The notes under the pieces: generated by a model
What the model was told of the DNA's origin: nothing
Databases searched by the model: none
The model's input: only the letters and a program-made list of their open reading frames with translations
Shown: positions 30,224-45,055 of the stretch, piece by piece
Layout of the letters: the number at the start of each line of letters is the position of its first letter
Numbering within the stretch: position 1 is the stretch's first letter
Translations under genes and position numbers: made by a program
NCBI RefSeq assembly: GCF_002104795.1
Contig: NZ_NCXO01000005.1
Coordinates: 1 to 64,000 of the forward strand
Length of the DNA stretch: 64,000 nucleotides
Direction: 5' to 3'
DNA from: Mycolicibacillus koreensis
GTDB taxonomy: Bacteria > Actinomycetota > Actinomycetes > Mycobacteriales > Mycobacteriaceae

Positions 30224-30709
30224 GTGAAATCCCTAGCCACAGGCGTGGCGGCGGTGGTGGCCCTCGGTGCCGCCGCGGCCGGCGTCACCCCAGCACCGGC
30301 CCCGACGGCCCCCCAGATCCAGCCGGTGGTCTTCGGCGCGCCGCTGCCGTTGGACCCCGTCGCCGACGTGCCGACCGCCGGCGATCTCGTCGGCATCCTG
30401 TCCAGTCTGGCCAACCCGGGCACGCCGTTCGCCAGCAAGAGCTACCTGGTCGAAGGCGGTATCGGCCCGGTGGAGGGCCACGTCGCCGACAAGCGACTGC
30501 AGAAGGCCGCCGATGCGGGCAGCCTGCCGCTGTCCTTCGATGTGGCCAACGTCACCCCGGCCGGTCCCGGCACCGCCTCCGCGGACGTGACCGTCTCGGG
30601 TCCGAACATGGCCCCGCAGACCATGACGATCACCTTCGTCAATCAGGGCGGCTGGAAACTGTCGCGCACCTCGGCGATGACGATCATGCAGGCCGCCGGG
30701 GCCCGCTGA
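30224..30709 (+). CDS. Secreted MTB12/CFP-2-like low molecular weight antigen
   Basis: 161 residues from GTG 30224, with a Shine-Dalgarno GAAAGGAC 9 nt upstream. Sec-type signal peptide (about 1-30, Ala-rich, no lipobox Cys). The mature part is close to MTB12 (Rv2376c): [37 protein letters not shown] and [16 protein letters not shown]. Abundant secreted antigen family of unknown function, NTF2-like fold. Located immediately upstream of an LppK-like lipoprotein whose C-terminal half is of the same general type, suggesting an old duplication. Confidence 0.85.
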   Translation: MKSLATGVAAVVALGAAAAGVTPAPAPTAPQIQPVVFGAPLPLDPVADVPTAGDLVGILSSLANPGTPFASKSYLVEGGIGPVEGHVADKRLQKAADAGSLPLSFDVANVTPAGPGTASADVTVSGPNMAPQTMTITFVNQGGWKLSRTSAMTIMQAAGAR

Positions 30710-30720
30710 GCGGAGCAGGC

Positions 30721-31314
30721 ATGCGCCGGACACTGACCGCGCTCGGTGGTGCCGTGGCGCTCGGCGCGGCGTTGGCGCTGCCCGGGTGCGCCCCGGACGC
30801 GGCCCCGCCGCCGGCGTTGAGCACGCAGGTGTCGGCCTCGACGACACCTGCGGCACCGCCGGTGGATGCTGGGCTGCCGGAGCCGGGCGCGCTCACCGAC
30901 GTGCTCTACCGGCTCGCCGACCCGGAGGTTCCCGGCGGCGAGAAACTCACCCTGGTGCAGGGCTCCAGCGGCGAGGACGCCGAGACCCTGGACCGCTTCG
31001 CCGCCGCCATGCGCGACAACGGCTACCGTCCGGCGACCTTCACCGCCGCGGACCTCGGCTGGGCCGATGGCGGCCCGCCCGACGACGTGCTGGCCACCAT
31101 CACGGTCACCAAGGACGGCGACGATCCGGGCTTCTCCCTGCCGATGGAGTTCGTGCGCACCAACGATCAGTGGCAGCTGTCCAAGGACACCTTCACGATG
31201 CTGATGGACGTTCAGGCCCCCGCGCCGGAAGGCCCCGCTTCGGATGCCCCCGCGCCGGAGGAGCCCGGTCAGGCCCCGCCACCGGAGCCCGAGGCGCCCG
31301 AGCCGCCCGGGTGA
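30721..31314 (+). CDS. lppK: LppK-like lipoprotein
   Basis: 197 residues. Lipoprotein signal with lipobox LPGC at about 19-22. The folded part (about 55-165) has the pattern ALTDVLYRLADPEVPGGEKL, then MEFVRTNDQWQLSKDTFTML, which parallels the MTB12-like protein upstream ([26 protein letters not shown]). The last 30 residues are a Pro/Glu/Ala-rich repeat tail. Position next to DUF503 and the proteasome genes matches M. tuberculosis lppK (Rv2116). 11 bp after the preceding gene, same operon. Confidence 0.8.
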   Translation: MRRTLTALGGAVALGAALALPGCAPDAAPPPALSTQVSASTTPAAPPVDAGLPEPGALTDVLYRLADPEVPGGEKLTLVQGSSGEDAETLDRFAAAMRDNGYRPATFTAADLGWADGGPPDDVLATITVTKDGDDPGFSLPMEFVRTNDQWQLSKDTFTMLMDVQAPAPEGPASDAPAPEEPGQAPPPEPEAPEPPG

Positions 31315-31320
31315 GCCCCG

Positions 31321-31614
31321 ATGTGGATCGGCTGGCTGGAATGTGACGTGCTGCTCGGCGACGTGCGCTCGTTGAAGCAGAAGCGGTCGGTGGTCCGGCC
31401 GATCATCGCCGAGTTGCGCCGCAAGTTCGCGGTGTCGGCCGCCGAGACCGGCACACCCGAGTTGCATCGGCGCGCCGGGATCGGGGTGGCGGTCGCCGCC
31501 GGGGACCGCGCCCACGTCGTCGCGGTGCTCGACGCCGCCGAACGGCTGCTGGCCGGCCGCCCGGAGATCGAGCTGCTCTCCGCCGGTCGGGGCCTGCGCC
31601 GCAGCGACGATTGA
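31321..31614 (+). CDS. DUF503 family protein (Rv2117-like)
   Basis: 97 residues, the full family length. Begins MWIGWLECDVLLGDVRSLKQ, then KRSVVRPIIAELRRKFAVS, the conserved DUF503 core (YlxP-like). YlxP-type proteins have been linked to ribosome-associated functions; no direct evidence here. 6 bp after lppK in the same unit. Confidence 0.85.
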   Translation: MWIGWLECDVLLGDVRSLKQKRSVVRPIIAELRRKFAVSAAETGTPELHRRAGIGVAVAAGDRAHVVAVLDAAERLLAGRPEIELLSAGRGLRRSDD

Positions 31615-32425
31615 GGTCCCGCGATGTCCTACGATCTCACCGTGTACGCCCCGGGCCGAGACATCCCACTCGACCTACCGGCCCTTATCGCGTCGATTGC
31701 CGGACTGTCGGTCGAGGCGGCCGATGACGTCGAGACCAAGGTACGGCGCGGCGCTGGTTACTCGTTCACCGTTTTCGGGCCATTCCGGATCGAACCCGAA
31801 GATGTGCCCGTCGCGGCGGTGCCGCATGTGCTGGAACCGGGACTCTGCTGGCAGGTGATCGTCGAGGGCAGCACTGCCGCTGAGGTGCCGACCGCGGTCC
31901 GGTTCGCCAAGAAACTGGCCACGGCATCCGAGGGGGTGGCCGTCGATGAGCAGTCCGGTGAACCGTTGGGCACAGCGAAGTTTCGCGCGGTTGCCGCCCC
32001 GAGCACCGGCCGGGCCAGCATCGTGCAACTCCGTTGGTACACCCCGACAGCGGGCTCCGACCCCGTCGACGGACCGCGACTGTGGCTGGAACTGGCCGAA
32101 TCCATGCTCCCCGAGGCGCTGCCGCGCCGGTTCGGCAACGTCGAGCCGTTCCAGTATCGGCTGGACCGCGACGGCGAAGAGCGCTTCTACGCCTGCTTCC
32201 ACAACGAGGACTTTTCGCTCGCGTTCACCACCCGCCGGCCCTGCCTGAGCGGTGGCCTCGGAGCGGCAAGGAACACTCCGACGGTCTGCGACCATCTGAC
32301 GGTGCTGGCCGATCCGTTGCGGGACCCCCGCTGGCGTAACACAATTCGTCGATTCTTCATCGCCTATGCGGCGCGGCGCGGCGCAGTGCTGGCGACCGGT
32401 TCGATTCTGCGCGACTACCTGGTGA

Positions 32426-33489
<1,064 letters not shown>

Positions 33490-33536
33490 CTAGCCTGCCA
33501 GCCGCGCGCTCACCCGCGCGAACCGGCCCGGCCGGA

Positions 33537-34019
33537 TCAGGCCACGGCGACCAGCGCGGCGATGCCGATCCCGCCGAGTACCGCCACCAGGTCCTCCAGC
33601 AGCGCGACCGACAGGTGGTGGCCGCCGGTGGCCGGCACCAGGCGTTTGCGGATCTCGTAGCCGCCGAACGTGCCCACTGCCGCGCCGCACACGCCGGCGC
33701 CCAGCGCGCTCCACGGGTAGCCCCAGGCGGTGCCGATGACCGCGGCGGCGAATGCCCCCAGCACCAGCCGCGCACCGAACTGAACCGCGATGGTGCGATC
33801 CGGGGTGCTGGGCAGCTTGTCGGTGACCAGTTCGATGAGCGCGAGGATCGTCAGCAGGGTCACCGTGACGGGGGTATCCATCCACGACGCCCAGGTGTCG
33901 TTCAAGTTGATCCAGTGCAGCGCGGCGGCCCACGACACCACCGCCGCCGCGGTCAGCGCCCGCAATCCGGCGATCACACCGATTCCCGCGGCCAGTAACA
34001 GAACAACGAAGTGCGTCAC
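33537..34019 (-). CDS. DUF4126 integral membrane protein (Rv2120c-like)
   Basis: 160 residues, mostly hydrophobic with about four to five membrane segments (for example HFVVLLLAAGIGVIAGLRAL and LVAVLGGIGIAALVAVA). Contains the conserved pattern ELVTDKLPSTPDR of the family. Function unknown. Matches Rv2120c by position between trmI and hisG; Rv2119, which lies between trmI and Rv2120c in M. tuberculosis, is missing here. Confidence 0.82.
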   Translation of the reverse strand: MTHFVVLLLAAGIGVIAGLRALTAAAVVSWAAALHWINLNDTWASWMDTPVTVTLLTILALIELVTDKLPSTPDRTIAVQFGARLVLGAFAAAVIGTAWGYPWSALGAGVCGAAVGTFGGYEIRKRLVPATGGHHLSVALLEDLVAVLGGIGIAALVAVA

Positions 34020-34066
34020 GGCGTCCTCCCTGCCCGGGCTCGATGATCACCGGACGGTAACACGGC

Positions 34067-34924
34067 TCAAAACCGGCAGAACCGGATATCGGAGGCAAGG
34101 ATCGCTTTGGCTCCGATCTCGGAGAGGCGGTCCATCGTGGTGTTGACGTCACGACGGGGCACCAACGCGCGCACGGCCACCCAGTCGGGGTCGGCCAGCG
34201 GAGCGATCGTCGGCGATTCCAGCCCCGGCGTGATCGCCGAGGCGGCGTCGAGCACCGCTCGGGGGCAGTCGTAGTCGAGCATGAGGTACTGCTGACCGAA
34301 GACCACTCCCTGCACCCGCGCGGCCAGATGGCTGCGGGCACCGTTGAGCGTCTCGTCCGGGGCGTCGCGTTCGATGAGCACCCCCTCGGAATCGCAGAGT
34401 GACTCACCGAAGGCCGCCAGGTTGTGCAGTCGCAGGGTGCGCCCGGAGCCGACCACGTCGGCGATGGCGTCGGCGACGCCGAGTTGGATCGAGATCTCCA
34501 CCGCCCCGTCGAGTCGGATCACCTCGGCTTCGATGCCGCGTTGGGCGAGATCGTTGCGCACCAGGTTCGGATACGACGTGGCGATACGGGTGCCGGCCAG
34601 ATCGGCCACCGTCCAGTCCTGCCCCGCCGGGGCGGCGTAGCGGAAACTGGACCGGCCGAAGCCCAGGGCCAGCCGTTCACGCACCGGCGCTTGAGATTCC
34701 AGCGCAAGGTCCCGGCCGGTGATCCCGAAGTGCAGGTCACCGGAGCCGACATAGATCGGAATGTCCTTGGGGCGCAGGAAGAAGAACTCCACCTGATTGG
34801 TCGGGTCGAGCACGGTCAGGTCTTTGGTGTCGCCGCGACGGCGGTATCCGGCCTCGCCGAGCATCTCGGCGGCCGCCTCACTCAAAGCGCCCTTGTTGGG
34901 CACGGCAACGCGCAGCACGGTCAC
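34067..34924 (-). CDS. hisG: ATP phosphoribosyltransferase HisG (long form)
   Basis: 285 residues: catalytic domains with [20 protein letters not shown], the PRPP loop region and [15 protein letters not shown], plus the C-terminal ACT-like regulatory domain (about 212-285) that binds histidine. First step of histidine synthesis. GTG 34924 overlaps the hisE stop by 4 bp (GTGA). Confidence 0.96.
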   Translation of the reverse strand: MTVLRVAVPNKGALSEAAAEMLGEAGYRRRGDTKDLTVLDPTNQVEFFFLRPKDIPIYVGSGDLHFGITGRDLALESQAPVRERLALGFGRSSFRYAAPAGQDWTVADLAGTRIATSYPNLVRNDLAQRGIEAEVIRLDGAVEISIQLGVADAIADVVGSGRTLRLHNLAAFGESLCDSEGVLIERDAPDETLNGARSHLAARVQGVVFGQQYLMLDYDCPRAVLDAASAITPGLESPTIAPLADPDWVAVRALVPRRDVNTTMDRLSEIGAKAILASDIRFCRF

Positions 34925-35202
34925 AGCTTCCGGTAGATGTCATCGAGGGTCAGGCCCCGCGCGATCATCAGAACCTGCGTCCAGTACAGCAGCTGACTGA
35001 TCTCGCCGGCCAGCGCGTCGTCGCCTTCGTGTTCGGCGGCCAGCCACACCTCACCGGCCTCCTCGAGGATCTTTTTGCCCACCGTATGGACCCCGGCGTC
35101 CAGGGCGGCGACCGTGGCGCTGCCCGCGGGCCGGGTGCGCGCACGCTCCCCGAGTTCGGCGAAGAGATCCTCGAAGGTCTTCACAGGCAGGGATTGTTTC
35201 AC
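34921..35202 (-). CDS. hisE: Phosphoribosyl-ATP pyrophosphatase HisE
   Basis: 93 residues, same length as the M. tuberculosis enzyme. All-alpha NTP pyrophosphatase fold with [18 protein letters not shown] holding the Mg ligands. Converts PR-ATP made by HisG to PR-AMP. GTG 35202 overlaps the HAD gene stop by 4 bp. Confidence 0.96.
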   Translation of the reverse strand: MKQSLPVKTFEDLFAELGERARTRPAGSATVAALDAGVHTVGKKILEEAGEVWLAAEHEGDDALAGEISQLLYWTQVLMIARGLTLDDIYRKL

Positions 35203-35885
35203 GGCTCCGCCGGCACCGTCACATCGGTTTCGGCGGAGCCCAGCCCGGCATGGATCCGGCGCAGGTCATCCGGACCCAGTCCGATCAGCGATTCGACGTG
35301 GTGGCGGCCCGGGCCCGCCGGCACCGTGACCGCGTTGGGCACCACCAGCACCGGGCAGCCCGCATCCTGTGCGGCGGTCACCCCGGTCACCGAGTCCTCG
35401 ATCACCAGGCAGTGCGCCGGGGCGACCCCCAGCGCGGCGGCCGCCACCCGGTAGGGGTCGGCGGCCGGTTTGGCGTGCACCACCTCATCGCCACAGACCG
35501 AGGCCGCGAAGTAGTGCCCACCGATCTGCTCGAGGGCGCGATCGGTCAGCGACCGGGTGGTGTTGGTCACCAGCGCCATCGGCACCGCGGCGGCGGCCAG
35601 CGCGTCGAGCAGCTCCCGCGCCCCCGGACACCACGACAACCCGGCACCGAACAGTTCACCGACCCGGGCGTGCATCCACGCGATCGACGCACGCATGAGT
35701 GCTGGGTCCAGCGGACGCCCCAGGTCGGTGTAGACGATCCGCATCGCGGCCTCCGCAGAGCTGCCGACGGTGGCGTGGCGCACCGCGGCGTCGAGGCGAC
35801 CACCGAAATGTGCGTAAAGCTCCACCAGCGCGATGTCCCAGAGCTTCTCGGAGTCGACGAGGGTGCCGTCCATGTCCCACAGCAC
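35199..35885 (-). CDS. HAD-family phosphatase
   Basis: 228 residues. Motif I is [15 protein letters not shown] (nucleophile Asp), motif II in [11 protein letters not shown], motif III Lys in [15 protein letters not shown] and motif IV in [19 protein letters not shown]. Beta-phosphoglucomutase-like subfamily; substrate unknown. GTG 35885 is used because a stop lies just upstream in frame. It sits 21 bp after metH and is coupled to hisE-hisG, so metH-HAD-hisE-hisG are likely one transcript; a histidinol-phosphate role cannot be claimed from sequence. Confidence 0.88.
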   Translation of the reverse strand: MLWDMDGTLVDSEKLWDIALVELYAHFGGRLDAAVRHATVGSSAEAAMRIVYTDLGRPLDPALMRASIAWMHARVGELFGAGLSWCPGARELLDALAAAAVPMALVTNTTRSLTDRALEQIGGHYFAASVCGDEVVHAKPAADPYRVAAAALGVAPAHCLVIEDSVTGVTAAQDAGCPVLVVPNAVTVPAGPGRHHVESLIGLGPDDLRRIHAGLGSAETDVTVPAEP

Positions 35886-35906
35886 GGCGCTCAGTGCTGA
35901 CAGGGC

Positions 35907-39641
<3,735 letters not shown>

Positions 39642-39661
39642 GCGGGCTCCCTCCGTGACGG

Positions 39662-39736
39662 AAGGCGTCCTTGAACTCCGTCGAGCGTGGCGGCCACCGG
39701 TAGAACCCGACACGCCGTTGCAACGCCTCTCGACGC
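39662..39736 (-). promoter_or_regulatory. S-adenosylhomocysteine (SAH) riboswitch in the metH leader
   Basis: Read on the minus strand, the leader shows the SAH aptamer layout. P1 is CGTCGAG pairing with CTCGACG (arms at 39729-39735 and 39679-39685). It is followed by AGGCGTTGCAAC, an internal P2 hairpin, CCACGCTCGACG and then GTTCAAGGACGCCTT. The AGGCGT (39723-39728) and ACGCCT (39663-39668) segments pair as the pseudoknot. Against the crystallised Ralstonia aptamer, as I recall it, blocks GAGCGCUGC, CCAGGCUCG and GUUCAAACGGCGCUC align with few changes. The aptamer ends about 20 nt before the GTG; TCCGTC next to it can pair either upstream or with ACGGA just before the ribosome site. SAH binding should turn metH on. 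Confidence 0.85.
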
Positions 39737-39812
39737 TGAAGAGTCTACTTCGTCGTGCGGGGCCGGCACGACGGCTCCAACACGAAGGCTCCAAGGCGCG
39801 GGCCGCACGCCG

Positions 39813-39818
39813 TAGGCT
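39813..39818 (+). promoter_or_regulatory. Probable -10 element (TAGGCT) of a leaderless transcript
   Basis: TAGGCT stands 7 nt upstream of GTG 39826, so transcription should begin at the start codon of the PAC2 gene. It lies in the 184-bp gap shared with the divergent metH leader. Confidence 0.6.
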
Positions 39819-39825
39819 GATTTCC

Positions 39826-40692
39826 GTGACCAGACCGCCCGATGGCCCTGCGCTGCCCGACCTGCACGACCCCATCGTGGTGGTCGCGTTCGAGGGGTGG
39901 AACGATGCCGGCGACGCCGCCACCGGCGCACTGGAGCACCTCGACACGGTGTGGGCGGGCGTGCCGATCGTGGAGATCGACGACGAGGGCTACTACGACT
40001 ACCAGGTCAGCCGCCCGGTCATCCGGCTTGTCGACGGGGTGACCCGCGCGCTGGTGTGGCCGTCGATGCGGATCGCCTACTGTCGCCCGCCCGGCGCCGA
40101 CCGGGACATCGTGTTGATGCACGGGGTGGAGCCGAACCTGCGGTGGCGCACATTTTGCACCGAGCTGCTCGACACCGCCGAAGACCTCGGTGTCGACACG
40201 GTGCTGATCCTGGGGGCGCTGCTGGCCGACACCCCGCACACCCGCCCCGTGCCGGTCTCCGGGGCGGCGTACTCGGCGGAATCCGCAGCCCGGTTCGGCC
40301 TGACCGAGACCCGCTATGAGGGGCCGACCGGGATCGCCGGGGTGCTGCAGGAGATCTGTGTGAGCCGCGGCATCCCGGCGGTGTCGTTCTGGGCGGCGGT
40401 GCCGCACTACGTGTCGCAGCCGCCGAACCCGAAGGCCACGGTGGCGTTGCTGCGCCGCGTCGAGGAGGTCCTCGACATCGAAGTGCCGCTGGCCGACCTG
40501 CCCGCCCAGGCCGAGGAGTGGGAACAGCTGGTCAGCGAGATGACCGCCGAGGACGAAGAGATCGCCGACTACGTGGCGTCCCTGGAGGAACGCGGCGACG
40601 CCGAGGTCGACATGCACGAGGCACTCGGCCAGATCGACGGGGATGCGCTGGCCGCGGAGTTCGAGCGTTACCTGCGGCGCCGCCGGCGCTGA
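39826..40692 (+). CDS. PAC2 family protein (Rv2125-like)
   Basis: 288 residues from GTG 39826, start [23 protein letters not shown]2 domain, known from proteasome assembly chaperone 2 and archaeal and actinobacterial relatives: [50 protein letters not shown] and [13 protein letters not shown]. The acidic C-terminal helix ends RRRRR. Function in mycobacteria is unproved; a link to the proteasome has been suggested by the family name only. Leaderless; divergent from metH. Confidence 0.88.
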   Translation: MTRPPDGPALPDLHDPIVVVAFEGWNDAGDAATGALEHLDTVWAGVPIVEIDDEGYYDYQVSRPVIRLVDGVTRALVWPSMRIAYCRPPGADRDIVLMHGVEPNLRWRTFCTELLDTAEDLGVDTVLILGALLADTPHTRPVPVSGAAYSAESAARFGLTETRYEGPTGIAGVLQEICVSRGIPAVSFWAAVPHYVSQPPNPKATVALLRRVEEVLDIEVPLADLPAQAEEWEQLVSEMTAEDEEIADYVASLEERGDAEVDMHEALGQIDGDALAAEFERYLRRRRR

Positions 40693-40752
40693 GGCACGCC
40701 GTTGGGTTGACCCCCGTCGGCCCGATCACGGCCGTCACGACCCAACCAGGCA

Positions 40753-40794
40753 CAGGTATGTGCACTCACGGCGCAGGTATGTGCACTCACGGCG
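40753..40794. repeat. Perfect 21-bp tandem duplication
   Basis: Two adjacent identical 21-bp units, beginning CAGGTATGTGCACTCACGGC, at 40753-40773 and 40774-40794. They lie in the 200-bp gap between the convergent PAC2 and small zinc-ribbon genes, where I see no gene. Each unit holds the palindromic core GTGCAC. Confidence 0.85.
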
Positions 40795-40891
40795 ACGATT
40801 GTGGGCTTTTCATCGCCCTGACTGCACAAACCTTGAGCCAGCAGCGTTGAGCTAACGGGATGGAGCTAACGGTGCGGGGCTGACGGCCCAG

Positions 40892-41119
40892 CTACTGCGG
40901 GTCCGGGTCCACCGGCACCACCTCGCGCAGGAAGTCACGCCGGCCCAGGTATTCGGAGAGGTATTGGCGATGCTCCGGGCAGGCCAGCCAGATCTTGCGC
41001 CGGTCCGGGGTGTGGATCTTGGGGTTGTTCCACACCACCTGGAAGGCGGCCGGGGCTTGGCAGCCCTTCGCCGAGCAGACCAGCTCCTCGGGGCCGGGGG
41101 TGGGGTTCGGGTCGGTCAC
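40892..41119 (-). CDS. Small cysteine-containing protein (Rv2128-like)
   Basis: 75 residues. Contains VCSAKGCQAPA and WLACPEHRQYLSEYL, i.e. two CxxxxC/CxxH-type pairs that could hold zinc. I recall a similar small mycobacterial protein, Rv2128, at the matching locus. Function unknown. 42 bp downstream of the SDR gene, same strand. Confidence 0.75.
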   Translation of the reverse strand: MTDPNPTPGPEELVCSAKGCQAPAAFQVVWNNPKIHTPDRRKIWLACPEHRQYLSEYLGRRDFLREVVPVDPDPQ

Positions 41120-41161
41120 GCCGGTCCTTCCTGTAGGTGCACGGTCACGCCATCACAGGGT

Positions 41162-42109
41162 TCAACCCTGCGGCGGCGGCAACCCTTCCCCACCCGGACC
41201 GGCGGGCTGGTCGTGGTCCCCGGCGTGTTCCAGCGCTTCGGTGTGGGCGCTGGTGGATCGGCCCAAGGCGGCGACCTCGGCGTCCATCCGGGGCAGCAGG
41301 TCGGCGACGAACCGGCGCACCGGCGCCTCGCCCACCGACGTGGACAGCAACGGGCGCAGCCAGCGCACCACTCCCACCCAGCGGGGCCGGTTGATCCGGC
41401 GGCGACGCGCGGCCACCCCGGCGGCCAACGCCGCCGCGCAGTCCTCCACCGAGGTGGTCCGGTTCAGCGGCGGGGGCAACCGGGTGATCATCTCGTCGAA
41501 GGTCGACAGGTCGGCCTGGGTGTCGTGCACCATCGCGGTGTCGATCCACGACATGTGCGCCGAGCCCACGGCGACGCCGTGATGGGCGACCTCCAGGCGC
41601 AGCGCGTTGGCCAGCTGCTCCACCGCCGCCTTGGATGCCGCGTAGGCGCCCAGCCCGGGCGCGGCGGCGTAGGCGGCCAGCGAGGAGACGATTAGCATGT
41701 AGCCGCGCCGCTCCGTCACCGCCGGGAGCGCCGCGCGCACCGTGTTGAACACCCCGACGACGTTGACGTCGAGGACCCGTTGAAACGCGCCGGGATCGAC
41801 CTGCAGCAGCGAGGCGACGCTGATGATGCCGGCGTTGGCCACCACCACGTCGAGCCCACCGAACCGCGCCACCCCGGCGTCGACGGCGGCCTGCATCGCC
41901 GCCAGGTCGCGCACATCGGCGACGGCGGTGTGCACCCGCTGCCCGCCGAGGCTCGCCGCGGTGGCGTCCAGCGCCGTGGCATCGAGGTCGGTGAGCACCA
42001 GCGACGCCCCCTGGGCGTGTAGCCGGCGGGCCAACGCGGCGCCGATCCCGGCGGCCCCTCCGGTGATCAATACGACGGTGTCCACGACGGTGTCATCGCC
42101 AGAGCCCAT
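41162..42109 (-). CDS. Short-chain dehydrogenase/reductase (Rv2129c-like)
   Basis: 315 residues. Classical SDR: nucleotide loop TGGAAGIGAALARRL, NAG motif VVANAGII, catalytic Ser in LIVSSLAAYA and YAASK (YxxxK, here AYAASKAAVEQL). An acidic Asp in VLTDLDATAL suggests NAD(H). C-terminal about 50 residues extend beyond the fold and end in a Gly/Pro-rich tail. Substrate unknown. Sits 23 bp after mshC on the same strand. Confidence 0.88.
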   Translation of the reverse strand: MGSGDDTVVDTVVLITGGAAGIGAALARRLHAQGASLVLTDLDATALDATAASLGGQRVHTAVADVRDLAAMQAAVDAGVARFGGLDVVVANAGIISVASLLQVDPGAFQRVLDVNVVGVFNTVRAALPAVTERRGYMLIVSSLAAYAAAPGLGAYAASKAAVEQLANALRLEVAHHGVAVGSAHMSWIDTAMVHDTQADLSTFDEMITRLPPPLNRTTSVEDCAAALAAGVAARRRRINRPRWVGVVRWLRPLLSTSVGEAPVRRFVADLLPRMDAEVAALGRSTSAHTEALEHAGDHDQPAGPGGEGLPPPQG

Positions 42110-42132
42110 GGCGGAACGCTACCCGGGCGCGC

Positions 42133-43380
42133 CTACAACGTCACCCCCAGCAGGGCGTCGACGGCGGTGGCCACTGCCGCGGGCTCGCCCTGGTGGTGCC
42201 CGCCGTAGTCCAGGGCGTCGGTGGCCCACCCGTCGACGGCGGCCAGCGCGCCGGGGGTGTCGAGGTCATCGGCGAGGTAGCGGCGCAGCCGGGCGATCAC
42301 GTCGGTGGCGTCGGGGCCGGCCGGCAGCGCGGTGGCCGCCCGCCAGTGCGCCAGCCGCGCGGTGGCCTGGTCCAACACCGTGTCGTCCCAGGACCGGTCG
42401 GCGCGGTAGTGCCCGGCGAGCAACCCCAGCCGGATCGCGGCGGGCTCGACCCCGTCGGCCAGCAGTGCGGAGACCAGCACCAGGTTGCCGCGGCTCTTCG
42501 ACATCTTGTGCCCGTTCCAGCCGATCATTCCGGCGTGTACGTAGTGGCGGGCGAAGCGGCGCTCCCCGGTCGCCGATTCGGCGTGCGCGGCGGAGTATTC
42601 GTGGTGCGGGAAGATCAGGTCCGACCCGCCGCCCTGGATGTCCAGGCCGATGCCGAGACGGTTGAGCGCGATCGCCGAACACTCCACATGCCAGCCGGGC
42701 CGACCGTCGCCGAACGGGGACGGCCAACTCGGCTCGCCGGGCCGCGCCGCCGACCACAACAGCGCGTCGAGACGATCGGATTTGCCGGGGCGCTGCGGAT
42801 CCCCGCCGCGCTCGGCGAACAACTCCAGCATCAGCTCGTGGGAGTAGTTCGACTCGTAGCCGAACTGGCGGGTGGCACCGGCCCGGTAGTAGACGTCGGC
42901 GTAGTCGCTGCCGTCGGCGGTGGACAGCTGGTAGGCGGCTCCGGCGGCGAGCAGCTTCTCGATCAGCTCGATGACCTCGTCGATGACCTCGGTGGCCCCG
43001 ACGTAGTCGTGCGGCGGCAGCACCCGCAGGGCGGCCATGTCCTCGGCGAACAGCGCCACCTCGCGGTCGCCGAGCGCGCGCCAGTCGATGCCGTCGCGGG
43101 CGGCGCGTTCGAACAGCGGGTCGTCGATGTCGGTGATGTTCTGCACGTAGTGCACCCGGTGGCCGTTATCCAGCCACACCCGGTGGATCAGGTCGAACGC
43201 CAGGTAGGTGGCGGCGTGGCCCAGATGGGTGGCGTCGTAGGGGGTGATGCCGCAGACGTACATGGTCGCGGTCTGCCCCGCGGTGACCGGGCGCACCGCG
43301 CGGTCGGCGGTGTCGTAGAGCCGCAGTTGGGGACCGTGCCCGGGCAGCACGGGAACGGGGGCCGCCGACCAAGAGTGCAT
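42133..43380 (-). CDS. mshC: Cysteine--1-D-myo-inosityl glucosamine ligase MshC
   Basis: 415 residues. Cysteinyl-tRNA synthetase-like fold without the anticodon domain. HIGH-type motif in [20 protein letters not shown] motif in [13 protein letters not shown], zinc ligands expected in the [10 protein letters not shown] segment and CSAIALNRL. It joins cysteine to GlcN-Ins in mycothiol synthesis. Same length as known MshC and located next to cysQ as in M. tuberculosis (Rv2130c). Confidence 0.96.
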   Translation of the reverse strand: MHSWSAAPVPVLPGHGPQLRLYDTADRAVRPVTAGQTATMYVCGITPYDATHLGHAATYLAFDLIHRVWLDNGHRVHYVQNITDIDDPLFERAARDGIDWRALGDREVALFAEDMAALRVLPPHDYVGATEVIDEVIELIEKLLAAGAAYQLSTADGSDYADVYYRAGATRQFGYESNYSHELMLELFAERGGDPQRPGKSDRLDALLWSAARPGEPSWPSPFGDGRPGWHVECSAIALNRLGIGLDIQGGGSDLIFPHHEYSAAHAESATGERRFARHYVHAGMIGWNGHKMSKSRGNLVLVSALLADGVEPAAIRLGLLAGHYRADRSWDDTVLDQATARLAHWRAATALPAGPDATDVIARLRRYLADDLDTPGALAAVDGWATDALDYGGHHQGEPAAVATAVDALLGVTL

Positions 43381-43404
43381 ACCGTCGACTGTAAGACGTG
43401 CCGC

Positions 43405-44184
43405 TCAGGCCATGATCTGCCGGATGGCGTCGAGCAGCGGCGCGGCCACATCCGGGCGGCACATCAGCAGGTCCGGCAGGTAGGGGTCGGGCCGGTTGTA
43501 GCGCAGCGGGGACCCGTCGAGCCGGGAGGCGTGCAGCCCGGCAGCCCACACCACCCCGGCGGGCGCGGCCGAATCCCACTCCCACTGGCCGCCGGCGTGC
43601 AGGTAGGCGTCGACATCGCCGCGCACCACCGCCATCGCTTTGGCGCCGGCGGATCCGATCGGCACCAGCTCCAGCGGCACCAACCGGTGCACGTAGCGCA
43701 GGATCGCCGGGGCCCGGGTGGCGCTGACCGCGACCCGCACCGTCGCCGGGGTGCCGGTGAGCTCCCCGGCACGCACGGTGTCGCTGCGATACACCTGACC
43801 GGCGGCCGGCACGGCGACCGCGGCGTCGGTGATGGCGCCGTCACCGCCGTCGCGTTGCCACAGCGCGATGTGCACCGCCCAGTCGCTACGCCCCACCGTG
43901 GAGTATTCGCGGGTGCCGTCGAGTGGGTCGACGATCCAGACGCGGTCGGCGTGCAGACGCGCCCGGCTGTCCGGGGATTCCTCGCTGAGGATCGCGTCGC
44001 CGGGGCGGGCGGCGCGCAGCCGATTGAGGATCAGCGTGTTGGCGCGCTTGTCGCCGGCGTCGCCGAGATCCCACGGCGAGTCGAACCCGACCTCCTCGCG
44101 CACCTCCATGAGCAGCCGGCCGGCGTCCTCGGCGACGGTGGCGGCCAGCGCCGCATCGGTCTGCTCGGCGGGAGTCGTGGTCAC
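43405..44184 (-). CDS. cysQ: 3'-phosphoadenosine 5'-phosphate phosphatase CysQ
   Basis: 259 residues from GTG 44184. Li-sensitive inositol monophosphatase family: metal-binding motifs [12 protein letters not shown] (Glu-Glu), [14 protein letters not shown] (DPLDGT) and the C-terminal [14 protein letters not shown] (WDSAA). Dephosphorylates PAP or PAPS in sulfur assimilation, fitting its place beside mshC. Upstream GATACT 6 nt before the GTG suggests a leaderless start, which argues against a longer reading to 44277. Confidence 0.93.
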   Translation of the reverse strand: MTTTPAEQTDAALAATVAEDAGRLLMEVREEVGFDSPWDLGDAGDKRANTLILNRLRAARPGDAILSEESPDSRARLHADRVWIVDPLDGTREYSTVGRSDWAVHIALWQRDGGDGAITDAAVAVPAAGQVYRSDTVRAGELTGTPATVRVAVSATRAPAILRYVHRLVPLELVPIGSAGAKAMAVVRGDVDAYLHAGGQWEWDSAAPAGVVWAAGLHASRLDGSPLRYNRPDPYLPDLLMCRPDVAAPLLDAIRQIMA

Positions 44185-44236
44185 CGTCCCAGTATCGGGG
44201 GCGTCGCGCAGCCGCGCACCGCTGGGGTGCTCGCGG

Positions 44237-45055
44237 TCAAAACGCCGGCCACGGAATCGGGCGGTGACGATCGGCACTGGGCATCACCGGATCGGCCAGC
44301 AACGCACGCGCCCGGTGCCGCAGCGCGCCGACCTCGGCGGCGGTGATGTTCTCGGCGAGTGCGGCGGCCAGTTCACCGGTGCCGTCATCGAGGTCGGCGG
44401 CCAACTGCGCGACCGGCGCCAAGGTGTCCTCGTCGACCGGTTTGCCGGCCCAGCCCCACAGCACCGTGCGCAGTTTGTCCTGCACATGCAGGGCGACCCC
44501 GTGATCGACGCCGTAGAGCGCCCCGTCGGCGCCGGGCAGAATGTGCCCGCCCTTGCGGTCGGCGTTGTTGATCAGCACGTCGAACACCGCCATCCGGTAC
44601 AGCCGGGGGTCGTCGGCGTGGATCAAGGTGACCTCGGCTCCGGCATAGTCGTAGGCGTCGAGCACCGAAAGATAGCCCGCGGGGACCCGCCCGGCCGGCA
44701 CCACGTCGACCAGATCCGCCGGCGGGGCGTCGTCGGTGCCGTCGGTGGGGTCGTCCACCCAGCGCTGCACCATGCCGGGGCCGGCTGGACCGTCGCGGAT
44801 GACGGTGTAGGGCACGATGTTCCAGCCCAGGTGCTCCGAGACGAGGTAGGCGGCACGTTCCCGGCCGGCCAGCGTGCCGTCGGGGAAATCCCACAGCGGC
44901 TGCTCGCCGGCGACCGGTTTGTACACGCAGTGCACCGCGACGTCGCCGACGCTCACCTGGCATAAGAAGGTGGCGTTGCTGGCGGCGCGCAGCCGTCCCA
45001 GCACCTCGAGTTCACCGTCGTCGAGCGCAGCACGGACCTCAGCCGACGGGGTCAT
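44237..45055 (-). CDS. SCO1664-family protein with PI3/4-kinase-like fold (Rv2133c-like)
   Basis: 272 residues from ATG 45055. Family signature: [20 protein letters not shown] (ATP lysine), [34 protein letters not shown] (catalytic DxxxxN) and [20 protein letters not shown] (DHG-type metal motif). The fold suggests a small-molecule or protein kinase; no substrate is known. Its start overlaps the DUF3090 gene by 17 bp; the two genes are almost always neighbours in actinobacteria, so they probably act together. Confidence 0.85.
   Translation of the reverse strand: MTPSAEVRAALDDGELEVLGRLRAASNATFLCQVSVGDVAVHCVYKPVAGEQPLWDFPDGTLAGRERAAYLVSEHLGWNIVPYTVIRDGPAGPGMVQRWVDDPTDGTDDAPPADLVDVVPAGRVPAGYLSVLDAYDYAGAEVTLIHADDPRLYRMAVFDVLINNADRKGGHILPGADGALYGVDHGVALHVQDKLRTVLWGWAGKPVDEDTLAPVAQLAADLDDGTGELAAALAENITAAEVGALRHRARALLADPVMPSADRHRPIPWPAF

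Noticed and set aside
39642..39825. SAM or cobalamin riboswitch as alternatives for the metH leader
   Set aside because: SAM-I/SAM-IV and B12-box landmarks are missing, whereas all SAH aptamer pairings are present.
42193..44346. 717-codon open frame on + across mshC and cysQ
   Set aside because: Antisense shadow of genes with intact catalytic motifs; His/Gly/Arg-rich translation.
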